A DNA stretch of 64,000 nt, taken from assembly GCA_036499395.1 (NCBI GenBank), contig DASYDW010000139.1, positions 1 through 64,000 on the forward strand, in the 5' to 3' direction. The notes beneath the pieces are model-generated. The model was not told the DNA's origin. It saw nothing but the letters and a program-made list of their open reading frames with translations, and searched no databases. The DNA is from Pirellulales bacterium (GTDB lineage: Bacteria > Planctomycetota > Planctomycetia > Pirellulales > JACPPG01). Positions 8,046-17,143 of this stretch are shown one piece after another. The position numbers and the translations under genes were made by a program. Position 1 is the stretch's first letter. Every line of letters starts with the position of its first letter.

Positions 8046-9541
8046 ATGTGGTTTTATGGGCCAGAGTTTCTTCCCGAGAACAACGGGAAGGATATTCGCT
8101 CGACGCTCAGCTTCGCTTGAGCCGCGAACGGGCGCAGTCCCATGGCTGGCACATCGTTCGCGAATTCGTAGTCGCCGAATCGGCCAAGCGTGGGGCGGAA
8201 CGGCTGGTCTTCAATGAGATGCTGGCGTGGGTGAAGTCTCAATCGAAGCGAGAGAAGATCCAGGCAATTCTGAGCCACAAACTCGACCGCGTATGTCGGA
8301 ACATGCGGGATGCTGTGCGCCTGCAAGAATTGGAAGATGCCTGCGGCGTTCATCTGGCCTTCGTCGACAATCAATTTGGGCCCGGCGCTGCAGGTGCACT
8401 TTCCTTCAACGTAATGGCCGCCGTCGCGCAGTACTACAGTGACAACCTACGGTCCGAAGTACTGAAAGGCATGGACGAGAAGGTTCGCCAGGGATGGCCC
8501 ACGGGCCTAGCGCCATTTGGCTATCTCAATGTGGACAACTCCGAGGAACCCGTCCAGCCGCACCCAGAGAGGTCTCAAACGTTAGTGCGCATCTTCGAAC
8601 TTTACGCATCCGGTGCTCACACGCTAAAAACCCTCGCCGACCAGCTTGAACGCGAAGGCCACGTATTTCGCCAGAGTCAGCCGCGCTTTAATCGCACGGC
8701 ATTGTCTTGGATATTAAGCAACCACTTTTACATCGGCGAGTTGCAACGCAATGGCCAAATCTTTGAGGGGCGCTATCAACGGCTCATTGATCGGACGACC
8801 TTCGACATCTGCCAGGACATCCTTAATGGTCGAAATCGCCGAACTGGGGCTCCCCAGCATCCATTCGCCGGCGGCTTGTTCAGATGTGCCCACTGCGGGC
8901 AATCGATTACCGGTGAACGTATCCGTCGTAAGCTAAGAGGAGGCGCGATCCGAGAACATATTTATTATCGCTGCGCGAATAACAACCCTGGCCCAAGTCA
9001 TCCGAAAGTCCGCTGGAAGGCCGAAGATCTCGAGGAGGCCATTGTCGCGGACTTGGACATGATGCGTTTGGCATCACCCGAGATCGCGGCTTGGATGCGC
9101 ACGGAGCTGAGCGCCGCAACAGCCGATCTGACGGCGTCGCGACGACGGCAAGGTAGCTTGTTGGCCAAACGAAAGAGCGAATTGGCAGCCATGCAAAATC
9201 GGCTGCTAAATGCGTACCTCGCGGGCACTGTCGACGAGGAAGTCTATAAGAGCAAACATCATGAGCTAAATACTGAGGCTGCCAAGGCGGCTGAAGCCTT
9301 GGCTCGACTGGGGGATGTCGACCCCGTTCGCGAACAATCCGTCCTGAAGCTATTCGATTGGACGCAGCGAGCGGCGGAAGTGTGGCGTCGTTCAAACAGT
9401 GCTGTTCGGCGAGAGATCCTTGATACGCTCTGTTTGAACCGTATGTTGAGCGACGTAAACCTAATCACTCAAAAGAGAAAGCCCTTCGACCTTTTCGCCA
9501 AAGGGCTCGAAACGAAGAATAGTCGGGGCGACAGGATTTGA
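8042..9541 (+). CDS. Large serine recombinase (site-specific integrase)
   Basis: A 499-residue recombinase: N-terminal resolvase domain (about 1-150, LWARVSSREQ with catalytic Ser10, then LSHKLDRVCRNMRD), a recombinase domain (about 155-265, APFGYLNV and WILSNHFYIGELQ), a zinc-ribbon-like region (FRCAHCGQ at 280-287, YYRCANN at 308-314, only three Cys seen) and a coiled-coil tail. It should cut and rejoin att sites through a Ser-linked intermediate. The last codons are odd: residues about 480-489 are encoded by sequence that on the other strand is the tRNA-Pro terminator, and residues 494-499 plus the stop lie within the tRNA gene. The element's junction with the host is therefore at or inside the end of this gene. 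Confidence 0.9.
   Translation: MNVVLWARVSSREQREGYSLDAQLRLSRERAQSHGWHIVREFVVAESAKRGAERLVFNEMLAWVKSQSKREKIQAILSHKLDRVCRNMRDAVRLQELEDACGVHLAFVDNQFGPGAAGALSFNVMAAVAQYYSDNLRSEVLKGMDEKVRQGWPTGLAPFGYLNVDNSEEPVQPHPERSQTLVRIFELYASGAHTLKTLADQLEREGHVFRQSQPRFNRTALSWILSNHFYIGELQRNGQIFEGRYQRLIDRTTFDICQDILNGRNRRTGAPQHPFAGGLFRCAHCGQSITGERIRRKLRGGAIREHIYYRCANNNPGPSHPKVRWKAEDLEEAIVADLDMMRLASPEIAAWMRTELSAATADLTASRRRQGSLLAKRKSELAAMQNRLLNAYLAGTVDEEVYKSKHHELNTEAAKAAEALARLGDVDPVREQSVLKLFDWTQRAAEVWRRSNSAVRREILDTLCLNRMLSDVNLITQKRKPFDLFAKGLETKNSRGDRI
9470..9507 (-). terminator. Terminator of tRNA-Pro, inside the recombinase coding end
   Basis: On the minus strand AGCCCTT (9507-9501) pairs with AAGGGCT (9486-9480) and is followed by TTTCTCTTTT. 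It sits 16 bases after the tRNA 3' end, as expected for the tRNA transcript, yet overlaps codons of the rightward recombinase gene. Confidence 0.6.
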
Positions 9542-9597
9542 ACCTGCGACCTCAGCGTCCCGAACGCTGCGCTCTAGCCAGGCTGAGCTACGCCCCG
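9523..9597 (-). tRNA. tRNA-Pro, anticodon CGG
   Basis: Read on the minus strand, a complete cloverleaf is visible: acceptor CGGGGCG paired with CGCCCCG plus discriminator A, D arm GCTC/GAGC, anticodon stem CAGCG/CGCTG enclosing TTCGGGA (anticodon CGG, reading CCG), and T arm GCAGG-TTCAAAT-CCTGT. The CCA end is not encoded. The 3' end overlaps the serine recombinase stop region, so this tRNA is the probable insertion site of the mobile element. I saw no second copy of the tRNA 3' end in the window; the other att copy would be off the left edge. Confidence 0.93.
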
Positions 9598-10241
9598 CAT
9601 GTTGCAACTGATTGCTGTGCCGCCAGTTGCGTTGCGAATTCCTACGCACGACTTGCCAGAAGTCGCGTCTGTCACGGCGATCGAGCCACGACAATAGCGA
9701 GAGTATACCGATTGCGGCATCGAACCACTACCCCAGCGGCCGCATGTCGATTGGCGGGCTGCGGCTGGGTCCGAACTCCCCAAAACATCAGATCTGGGTG
9801 CTGCTTTGTTTATTGGTTGCGGCAAGTCCGCACGAGCGATTAAACCCGCAAACTCTTTTACGGCTAGAGCCATCGAAGCCCCCGCAATCCGCCGCATTTG
9901 CACCGTTTTCATTCGATGCCACCGAATATAGCGCTATTTCGGTTCAGGACCTTTACCCTGCTCACGCACTGTTCGCGTGATTCTCAGCACGTCCGTCAAA
10001 GTCCGTCCTTTTCGACTTCGGCACACGGTCGTACCCGCTGCGCCGAGGCGAGTCAAGCAGACTGAAAAGCCGATAATTTGGTGATGCGTAAACACGGAAT
10101 CCAACCTCCGAGAAAGGCCAGCCATGGGGCATCACGACCGCAGCCGGCAGACAGAGACTTGAGCTGCATGATATTGATTCTCGAGCTTCGCGCCGCCTCT
10201 CGTCCAACAATATCGACTCGTAGATTCGCGTTCGCGCAGAA
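9598..10241. other. Long non-coding stretch beside the tRNA gene
   Basis: No supported gene, RNA or repeat. Reading frames on both strands are short, overlap each other and match nothing I know. It may hold the tRNA promoter (right side of the tRNA) and degraded sequence left by earlier insertions at this site. Confidence 0.5.
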
Positions 10242-10964
10242 ATGATCGTCGCAAGTACTCGACAGAACTGTACCTTGGAACCTAAAGGAATGACTGCCTC
10301 GACATTCGCACCTGGCCCCTCTTCGGACACTGTTCGGACCACCGAGGGCAAGATTCTCGGGATGCCTGCCGGTTGGACGTTGCTCGCTCCTGGTGACGCG
10401 GCGCTGACGCGGCGAGTTAAAGCGGCGGGTGAACATTGGGTCGTGCAGGAGAAACGAGGGCGGAGGATTTTTTCGCGAGGCATCTGGGCGCCCGCCGCGA
10501 CGATCGATCGCTTGCGTGATGCACTTGCCGTCGAACGATCTACCGAAGGATATGCGAAACGCCGGTCTGCCGACGTACGCCGCCGAGAAGCATCACAAGC
10601 GGAATATGTTGAAGACTTTCAGGCAGCGGTGGTGTCGTTTCTGGCATTTCATCCGGCTCACGGCCATCTCGCCCAAACACTTGCGCGGGCTGTGACCGAT
10701 CACGCCACTCCGGTCGGCAGCGGCACCGTGGCTCGAACAAAACGCATTCCCATCGAGCAGCGAGCCGAAGCCGCGGTGATTGCCTGGATGCGTCACCAGA
10801 CGACCAGTTATGACGAGATGGAAATCCCCAGGGTGCGCGGGAAGCGGCGAGAAGTCCGGCGGTTGCTAGCGCAGCGGTCGAAGCAGTTGCTGGCTCGCTA
10901 TCGGAGTAATGACTCACAAGACGGTGCATGTCCACTGCAGGCCGCATTGGTCCGGGCGCAGTAG
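10242..10964 (+). CDS. DUF2293 domain protein
   Basis: Up to 240 residues. The C-terminal domain (about 135-225) has the DUF2293 pattern: a cluster ending in HATPVGSGTVARTKRIP, then AEAAVIAWMRHQTTSYDEM and RRLLAQRSKQLLARYR. The middle part (GWTLLAPGDAALTRRV, EKRGRRIFSRGIWAP) is the conserved N-terminal extension seen in bacterial members. Function is unknown; the basic, Arg-rich composition would fit nucleic-acid binding, which is inference. A second in-frame ATG at 10290 has AAAGGA placed too close to it, so the first ATG is kept. It is the first clearly chromosomal gene to the right of the mobile element. Confidence 0.72.
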   Translation: MIVASTRQNCTLEPKGMTASTFAPGPSSDTVRTTEGKILGMPAGWTLLAPGDAALTRRVKAAGEHWVVQEKRGRRIFSRGIWAPAATIDRLRDALAVERSTEGYAKRRSADVRRREASQAEYVEDFQAAVVSFLAFHPAHGHLAQTLARAVTDHATPVGSGTVARTKRIPIEQRAEAAVIAWMRHQTTSYDEMEIPRVRGKRREVRRLLAQRSKQLLARYRSNDSQDGACPLQAALVRAQ

Positions 10965-11147
10965 CTCGAGGACGAGATACGATCAGCGCGCGTCCTTGTT
11001 CGCGGCGAGGCGGCTGTTCCGCCCGCGGTCGGCACGCGTTTGTGCCGGTCTCGCCGGGACCGACCTGCCGGTTTTACATCCGGAACGCTAAATTAGTAGG
11101 CGCTCCAGCGTCGTCAATCACCATTGGAATCGACCGAAAGCGTTCGC

Positions 11148-12512
11148 ATGTTTTCCTTGTTATCAGGGCGCTCTGCGCGGCCCGCAGAAACCACGGATTA
11201 TGTTGACGCAGCCGTCGGCGACGAACTGGCCGCGCTTACGGGGGCCCTCACGGCTTTTTATCTGATCGTCAGTGTGGCGCATTGGTTTCTGTTGCCGCGG
11301 CATGCGGCGCTGGTTATGACTCCGTTGGCAGCGGTGTCGGCCTGCATCTTGTTGGCAACTTTCATTTCGATTCAAAAATATCGCTTGTGGGCACAATGGC
11401 TGCAGCCGCTCGCGTTTTTTGTTTTTAGCGTGGCGCTCATCAACTGCGCCGTCCACTTGTATTTGCTGGGCAAGCCAGAAGATTCTACGAATCTGGCGCT
11501 GCTGGTGGCTGCGTCGGGGTGGCTGACATTGTCGTATGCCTGGTATGCAACGGCCGCGAGCATGATTTGGGCAAGCTGGCTCGGCGTTGTCCTGTTCGCC
11601 GCGCCGCCGGGAAATTGGCCGCATTTTGGCTTCTTTCTGTTGGGCGCCACGGCCTTGGGATTCATCATTCAATCGGCGCGCCGAAATATGTTCCTGCGAA
11701 TGATTCGTGCCGAGGCTGACCGCCGACTTCTTGTCGAGCATCTGGAGGAAGTTATCGACAAGCGTACGCACGACCTGCGAGATTCGCAGGATAAGCTGCG
11801 ACATTCCGAACGCTTGGCCTCGATCGGCACACTGGCGGCGGGCATCGCCCACGAAATTAACAACCCGTTGGGCTTGATGGTCTTGTCCGCGCATCGCATC
11901 AAGAGCCATCTCGGAGAAGCCGCAACAACCAACGAGATAGCAGTCCTGTTCAACGAACACTCAGAATATGGGCAGCGCTGTGCGAGGATCGTCAAGAACG
12001 TACTGCACTTCGCGCGCGAGCAGCCAACCGAGCGTGGGGCGGCCGATTTGAATGCAGCCGTGACGAAGGCGGTCGTCTTGACGACAGCCTATGCCACCGA
12101 GCGCGGGGGCACGATCGAAACGTCGCTCGATTTGACCTTGCCTGCCGTGACGATGAACCGCCTAGAAATCGAACAGGTGCTTGTCAACCTGATCAACAAT
12201 GGGATCGAGTCGGCCGCGAATTCGCCGCATGTCGTCATTTCGAGCGGGCTCGCAGGCGGCGCTGCGCGATTGGAAATCTCCGACAATGGTCGTGGCATGA
12301 GTGATCAGACACGGGCTCACATGTTCGATCCATTCTTCACCACTCGACGATCCGACGGCGGCACCGGACTGGGACTAAGCCTGGTGTACGGGATCGTTTA
12401 TGACCACGGCGGAACGCTGGAAGTCATCAGCAAACAGGACCAGGGAACCAAGGTCATCGTCGAATTGCCGTTGAGCCCCACGTCGACCGCAGAGGAAGTG
12501 GAACCAAGTTAA
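11148..12512 (+). CDS. Membrane sensor histidine kinase
   Basis: A 454-residue kinase with about six hydrophobic segments (residues 30-180), a short coiled linker, and a complete kinase core: H-box IAHEINNPLG (phospho-acceptor His235), N-box NLINNG (347-352), G1 DNGRGM (379-384), FDPFFTT, and G2 GTGLGLS (405-411). It autophosphorylates His and passes phosphate to a response regulator, but no regulator gene is adjacent, so it is an orphan. The membrane part has no periplasmic sensor loop of note and may sense within the membrane. The ATG at 11148 is preferred over an in-frame TTG 24 bases upstream. Confidence 0.88.
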   Translation: MFSLLSGRSARPAETTDYVDAAVGDELAALTGALTAFYLIVSVAHWFLLPRHAALVMTPLAAVSACILLATFISIQKYRLWAQWLQPLAFFVFSVALINCAVHLYLLGKPEDSTNLALLVAASGWLTLSYAWYATAASMIWASWLGVVLFAAPPGNWPHFGFFLLGATALGFIIQSARRNMFLRMIRAEADRRLLVEHLEEVIDKRTHDLRDSQDKLRHSERLASIGTLAAGIAHEINNPLGLMVLSAHRIKSHLGEAATTNEIAVLFNEHSEYGQRCARIVKNVLHFAREQPTERGAADLNAAVTKAVVLTTAYATERGGTIETSLDLTLPAVTMNRLEIEQVLVNLINNGIESAANSPHVVISSGLAGGAARLEISDNGRGMSDQTRAHMFDPFFTTRRSDGGTGLGLSLVYGIVYDHGGTLEVISKQDQGTKVIVELPLSPTSTAEEVEPS

Positions 12513-12632
12513 CGGCCCAGGGACCGCAGGACCGCCAACTTCGCCGCTTAACGATCTGCGCCAACCACGGTAAGCTAGTGGCAATATCGTAACGTCGTTC
12601 ACAAACTACGAAATGCCATCGCGGAGAGACTG

Positions 12633-13556
12633 ATGGAAGGTTTTGGCGATCGGTTGGCCGCTGCCGTCACGCGGGTTGGTAATCCGGTAGTTGTGGGACT
12701 CGACCCGCGCTGGGAAGAATTACCCGATGCAATCCGGAGCGGTCGGGACGCTGACGATAACCGCGCTCGGGCCGAGGGATATCTTTCCTTCTGCCGCGAG
12801 ATTATCGACGTCGTGGCGAGCCGTGTCGCAATGGTCAAGCCGCAAGTCGCATTCTTCGAACAACTTGGACCGGCCGGCATGCAATGCCTGGCCAAGGTCA
12901 TCGCACACGCGCACGCGGCGGGGCTGATCGTAATCGCCGACGGCAAACGAAACGACATCGGCTCAACGGCCGAAGCCTATGCCGATGCCTGGCTCGGCCC
13001 ACAGAGCGCCTGGCAGGCAGACGCCTTGACGATCAGTCCCTATCTGGGGGACGACAGCCTCACCCCCTTCGTAGCCACAGCCACAGCGCGCGGCGCCGGT
13101 TTGTTCGTGCTAGCCAAGACGTCGAATCCGGGTGGTGGGCAGTTTCAGGATCTGGCTGTCGACGGTCGAACCGTTTACCGGCGCGTGGCCGATCATATCG
13201 AAACATTGGCGACGGCCGGCGCGGGCTCAAGTGGTTACGGCGCCGTGGGGGCAGTGGTCGGTGCGACCTATCCAGGGCAACTTGCCGAACTACGCGAGGC
13301 CATGCCGCACGCGTGGCTGTTGGTTCCCGGTTACGGCAGTCAAGGCGGCACGGCCCGGGACGTCGCACCGGCGTTTGACGCGCGCGGACTGGGCGCCGTC
13401 ATCAATAACTCGCGCGGCATTATCTTCGCCCATCGTCGGCGCGAATACGCCGAACGGTTCACGGCGGCACAATGGCCCGAGGCCGTGGCATGCGCCACCG
13501 ACGATATGATCGCCAGCCTGGGTGCCGAAACGTCTGTTGGATGCCTAGGCCGCTAA
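12633..13556 (+). CDS. pyrF: Orotidine-5'-phosphate decarboxylase, type 2
   Basis: A 307-residue enzyme for the last step of UMP synthesis (OMP to UMP and CO2) in the cytoplasm. The catalytic loop IADGKRNDIGSTAEAYA (about 101-117, with Lys105 and Asp108), VGLDPRW near the start and VVGATYPGQ toward the C-terminus mark the longer type 2 form found in planctomycetes, actinobacteria and others. GGAGAG sits 6 bases before the ATG. It stands alone, with 120 bases to the kinase gene upstream, and no other pyrimidine gene is nearby. Confidence 0.92.
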   Translation: MEGFGDRLAAAVTRVGNPVVVGLDPRWEELPDAIRSGRDADDNRARAEGYLSFCREIIDVVASRVAMVKPQVAFFEQLGPAGMQCLAKVIAHAHAAGLIVIADGKRNDIGSTAEAYADAWLGPQSAWQADALTISPYLGDDSLTPFVATATARGAGLFVLAKTSNPGGGQFQDLAVDGRTVYRRVADHIETLATAGAGSSGYGAVGAVVGATYPGQLAELREAMPHAWLLVPGYGSQGGTARDVAPAFDARGLGAVINNSRGIIFAHRRREYAERFTAAQWPEAVACATDDMIASLGAETSVGCLGR

Positions 13557-13607
13557 ACCTTGATGACTTCGTCGGGCCAAGGCGCTCAGGACCGGTCCTA
13601 CCGCGGC

Positions 13608-14069
13608 TCAGCCTTCGTCGCTTGCGCGCAGCCAAGGGGTCAGTGTCAAATCGCCGGCGCAAATCTCGCTGGGATGAAAGTACAGGCTGATTTCGCGCTG
13701 CGCGGCTTCGGGTCCGTCCGAAGCATGTACCAGGTTCATTTGCCGGCTGGAGCTGAAATCGCCACGAATCGTACCGGCGGCTGCTTTCAGGCCGCTTGTC
13801 GCGCCGAGGATCTCACGCACGACGCGAATCGCCTCCAAACCCTCAATGACCGCCGCCACGATCGGTCCGCCGGTGATGAAACTTTCCAGGGCCGGGAAAA
13901 ATGGCTTACTGACGTGCTCGGCGTAATGCTGCTTGGCCAATTCCGGCGTAACGCGCATCATTTTCATGCCGATGACGTTGAAGCCTTTATCCTCGAAGCG
14001 ACCGAGAATGCGCCCCATCAAGCGACGTTGGACGCAGTCAGGTTTGAGCAGAATCAAGGTTCGTTCCAT
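13608..14069 (-). CDS. ndk: Nucleoside diphosphate kinase
   Basis: A 153-residue enzyme that balances NTP pools by phosphate transfer through a His intermediate. The family start (ERTLILLKPDCVQRRLMG) and the active-site segment NLVHASDGPEAAQREISLYF (His115) are both present, and length is normal. The start ATG at 14069 has GGAG about 9 bases upstream. The coding strand converges with pyrF, leaving 51 bases between the two stop codons. Confidence 0.96.
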   Translation of the reverse strand: MERTLILLKPDCVQRRLMGRILGRFEDKGFNVIGMKMMRVTPELAKQHYAEHVSKPFFPALESFITGGPIVAAVIEGLEAIRVVREILGATSGLKAAAGTIRGDFSSSRQMNLVHASDGPEAAQREISLYFHPSEICAGDLTLTPWLRASDEG

Positions 14070-14375
14070 GGCGACTTTCTCCAGTGTTTATGGGATCGCG
14101 CGACGGGCTGCAGTGGACGGTTGCAACGAAAAGCGTGCTTCAGCCACGCGACGACCTGCCAACTAAATAGGGCTTTCGCTTAGGCGCGTCGCTTTGTTGA
14201 CGCCCGAGCGGCGCACAATGCGATGCAAGTCGGGGATTTTAGGACATCGACCGCCGTTCCTCAAGGCGACGCGGAGCCTGGACGAAACGGCGCGAGCAGC
14301 GTTAGGATCGGTCGCCTATCGTCTCGATGTCTGATATGACTGATTGCGGAAAGTACCAACCGGCAATTTCTGTAC
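14070..14375. other. Intergenic region upstream of ndk
   Basis: About 300 bases holding the ndk leader and the region downstream of the nicotinamidase gene. No gene, strong hairpin or recognisable promoter pair was seen. Confidence 0.4.
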
Positions 14376-15014
14376 TTAGTCAGCAGGCCAGGCGGATAAA
14401 TCCTCGATTGTAAGAAGTCTCGCCCCGCGTTGGCATAGCTCGGAAAGCGTTGTGGCACTATCCGGAGTTACGTCGATTCCCCGGCAACCATCGACCAGAA
14501 TCGAAACTTTGAAGCCCAGGTCCAAAGCGTCCCGCGCGCTGGCAGCCACGCAAAAGTTCGTTGCGAGGCCAAGAAAATAGAGATCCTTCGCGCAAACCGA
14601 TCGCAGGTATGCCCCCAAACCCGTCGTACGGCGATCCTCTTTTGCGTTATCGAAGAACGCGCTGTAACTATCGACGTCGGGATATGTGCCCTTGTGAACT
14701 AAATGCGTGATGCTTCGTACGTCGAGCCCGCTGGCCAGAGCCGCGCCCCACGTATCCTGCACGCAATGGACGGGCCAGAGCGTTTGCACACCCCCCGCTA
14801 GTTTGATCACGTCTCCGACATTTTGGCCCGGATGATTGACCGCGAAGCTGACATGATTCTGGGGATGCCAGTCTTGCGTCGCGACGACTTCCCGGAAATA
14901 GCACGCAGCACGATTCGCAACGTCGATAACCTCATCGCCGTACGGCACGGGAAGACTGCCGCCCGGCAAGAAGTCATTCTGCACGTCAACGATCACCAGC
15001 GCACGGTCAAGCAC
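14376..15014 (-). CDS. pncA: Nicotinamidase / pyrazinamidase
   Basis: A 212-residue isochorismatase-fold hydrolase converting nicotinamide to nicotinate for NAD salvage. Visible signatures are VIVDVQNDFLPGGSL (catalytic Asp), TQDWHPQNHVSF (metal-binding Asp and His), HKGTYPDVDSYSAF (catalytic Lys) and GLATNFCVAASARDA (nucleophile Cys). Length fits bacterial PncA. The start codon is GTG at 15014 with AGGA 3 bases before it; no in-frame ATG precedes the conserved N-terminus. No other NAD gene is adjacent. Confidence 0.93.
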   Translation of the reverse strand: MLDRALVIVDVQNDFLPGGSLPVPYGDEVIDVANRAACYFREVVATQDWHPQNHVSFAVNHPGQNVGDVIKLAGGVQTLWPVHCVQDTWGAALASGLDVRSITHLVHKGTYPDVDSYSAFFDNAKEDRRTTGLGAYLRSVCAKDLYFLGLATNFCVAASARDALDLGFKVSILVDGCRGIDVTPDSATTLSELCQRGARLLTIEDLSAWPAD

Positions 15015-15126
15015 TGATCCTACCAGGCGTCTTTCTCATCATGCATCGTCGGCGGCCTCGAGAAACGAACGTCGCTTCCATTTTCCAATTCCGCGACGCA
15101 GCAATCGCGTCCGCCGGTTTTACGAT

Positions 15127-16833
15127 TTAGTACTCGTCGGGAATCGCTTCACCCCCTGCGGGCGAAAAGAGGCCGACAAGGATCGCGCCATTCTTCTTTG
15201 CGTCGATCTCCCGCGCGTTGCCATCGGCGAAAGCGGCGAGAAAGGTGGGCTTGGCCAGGTGCGTCAAATTGATGGTCGCGTCGGCACGATCGAACTTATG
15301 ATCGGCGGGCTTGGTCCATTCGACACCACGTCCTTCATGCACTTCGATCAGGAGGATCGTCTTGTCCTTTCCGTCGGCAATTGAATCCGGCTTGGGACCA
15401 TCCTGTCCTTCGAAGAGCGTGCCAACACCGGTTGGCAAGACATAGAGCGTTTTGCCGTCAAACGGTTGCCCGGCCGTCCGATACACCCGCGGCATGCGTG
15501 GAATCAACTTCTTGTTGTGTTCGCTGTCCCAAGGCTCGTCGAGGTGAAATTCGTCGTACAACGCCTGCTGTCCTAACAGCGGCAACAGTTGCACGCGCCA
15601 ACTCAGCAGGGGCTTGCCATCGGGACCATACGTCGCAGGAGTAGGATACGCACCTTTAATGCTCGCCGATTCGATCAGTGCCGCGGCAATCTTCTGAAGG
15701 TTCTCACGGGACTGATCGCGCCAACCCTGCTGCCACGATTTTCTAATCGGTCCCATGGCCATGGGACCGAGCAACACCAGTTGATTCTGCACCGATTTGC
15801 CACCATAGCTAAGCTTTAAATTGACTCCGTCACGTTCATGCTTGAGGTCGGTTTTAAAGTCTCCGAACAGCCCTTGCATGGCGCCCGCCTGCGCCGCGGC
15901 GCCGCGGTCCGACGCATCCTCCGGGGCGGTGGTCATTTCATCGATGGTCTCAGTGACTTTGTCGATAATGTTCGCAAATAGAGTATCCGTGGCGATTGCG
16001 GCGTCTTCGTCTTTGGCGCGCAAACTGAGTTTGAGTGTCGTAAACGGTGCCAACTCGAATTTGGCGATCGCCTCTTCGATATTTCTGGGGATCTGCTTGA
16101 CTCCGTCGAACGGAGGCTTGTCGAAGGGGGCCGGCAACTTAGTAAACGCTAGAAACGCGTTGATCTGCGGGCGAATCGCGGCCACTTCTAAAACGGCTAG
16201 AGCACCGGCCGAGTCGTCAGACTTGCGCAGCGTGGTCAACAGCGGGCTTTCCGCATCCTTGGGAGTGGTGATCATTCGTTTCAACGTGTCTTCGGCGCCC
16301 ATCACCAGGATTCGGTCCGTTGCGGAGAAGACACAGGGAATACCACTTTCGAGCGGGCGGAAATACTTCTGGTCGCCTTCAACGACCTCCTCCCATTCGG
16401 GACTACGTTCGTGTAGATATTTCTGCACGTCGACTGGCTGCTTGTACCGCAGAATTGTTGCCCCGAAATACTCACCGAGTTTCTTACCGAGTCCGCCAAT
16501 CACGATGACCTGCTCGGTATCGGTGAGAGAGATCCCCATATCCAGTGCGAGTATTTCCCTCGGGCCTTCGTTATTGATGAACAAAAAATTCGGCGATTCA
16601 ATGAGCTGCTTGCAATCGACCACTACCGCCAGCACGGCATCGGCCGGGATATAAGAGACGTCTAGGGGCTTGGGAACCTTCGGCGGCAACGGTGGACCTG
16701 ACGTCAAATCGACGTCTTTCTCTGCGCCCGGCCGATAGATGGGCGTACTTTTACCGCATCCGCCGACGAACAAGGCGCCACCAAGAAGAAGAATAACTCC
16801 AAGCACAACTGGTAAGGCGTACCGCGCTCTCAA
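15127..16833 (-). CDS. Lipoprotein with C-terminal DUF1559-type domain
   Basis: A 568-residue exported lipoprotein. The N-terminus is a basic start, a hydrophobic stretch (PVVLGVILLLGGALFVGG) and a lipobox Cys (GGCGKS). The first 370 residues carry no domain I know. The C-terminal part (NLQKIAAALIESASIKGAYP, then GKPLLSWRVQLLPLLGQQ, DEPWDSEHNKKLIPRMP and AAFADGNAREI) is a DUF1559-like domain without the usual prepilin leader. The start is a TTG at 16833, chosen because GGAGG (16840-16844) lies 6 bases away and the signal sequence follows at once; an in-frame TTG at 16938 would put 35 residues before it. Function is unknown. Confidence 0.75.
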   Translation of the reverse strand: MRARYALPVVLGVILLLGGALFVGGCGKSTPIYRPGAEKDVDLTSGPPLPPKVPKPLDVSYIPADAVLAVVVDCKQLIESPNFLFINNEGPREILALDMGISLTDTEQVIVIGGLGKKLGEYFGATILRYKQPVDVQKYLHERSPEWEEVVEGDQKYFRPLESGIPCVFSATDRILVMGAEDTLKRMITTPKDAESPLLTTLRKSDDSAGALAVLEVAAIRPQINAFLAFTKLPAPFDKPPFDGVKQIPRNIEEAIAKFELAPFTTLKLSLRAKDEDAAIATDTLFANIIDKVTETIDEMTTAPEDASDRGAAAQAGAMQGLFGDFKTDLKHERDGVNLKLSYGGKSVQNQLVLLGPMAMGPIRKSWQQGWRDQSRENLQKIAAALIESASIKGAYPTPATYGPDGKPLLSWRVQLLPLLGQQALYDEFHLDEPWDSEHNKKLIPRMPRVYRTAGQPFDGKTLYVLPTGVGTLFEGQDGPKPDSIADGKDKTILLIEVHEGRGVEWTKPADHKFDRADATINLTHLAKPTFLAAFADGNAREIDAKKNGAILVGLFSPAGGEAIPDEY

Positions 16834-17143
16834 GTGACACCTCCGATGAAAGCCGTAATGGCTGATAACAATCGCTGGCAAGAATCGTATGACGATGGGC
16901 ACCGATCGCTTTTGGCGAGAAATCTCGCTGCACCGCAAATCGGCAGGACGTTTTGCCCCTTCGCCCGGCTGGCCTCAGCCGACAATCCACACACTCGGCC
17001 CGCCCTGTCGGAACCAGATCTGCCCGACGTGCGTCCCAGCCGGCAATATAGGCTGAGAATGCGCTGCTACGCAAGAACCGCGGAAATCGAAGAACCAAAA
17101 GCGGCCCACGCGGAAAATCGCGATGACCGCATGCATCGGCGCG
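16834..17143. other. Intergenic region upstream of the lipoprotein gene
   Basis: About 310 bases. It carries the GGAGGT ribosome-binding site of the TTG-started lipoprotein gene at 16839-16844. Otherwise nothing recognisable was seen. Confidence 0.4.
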
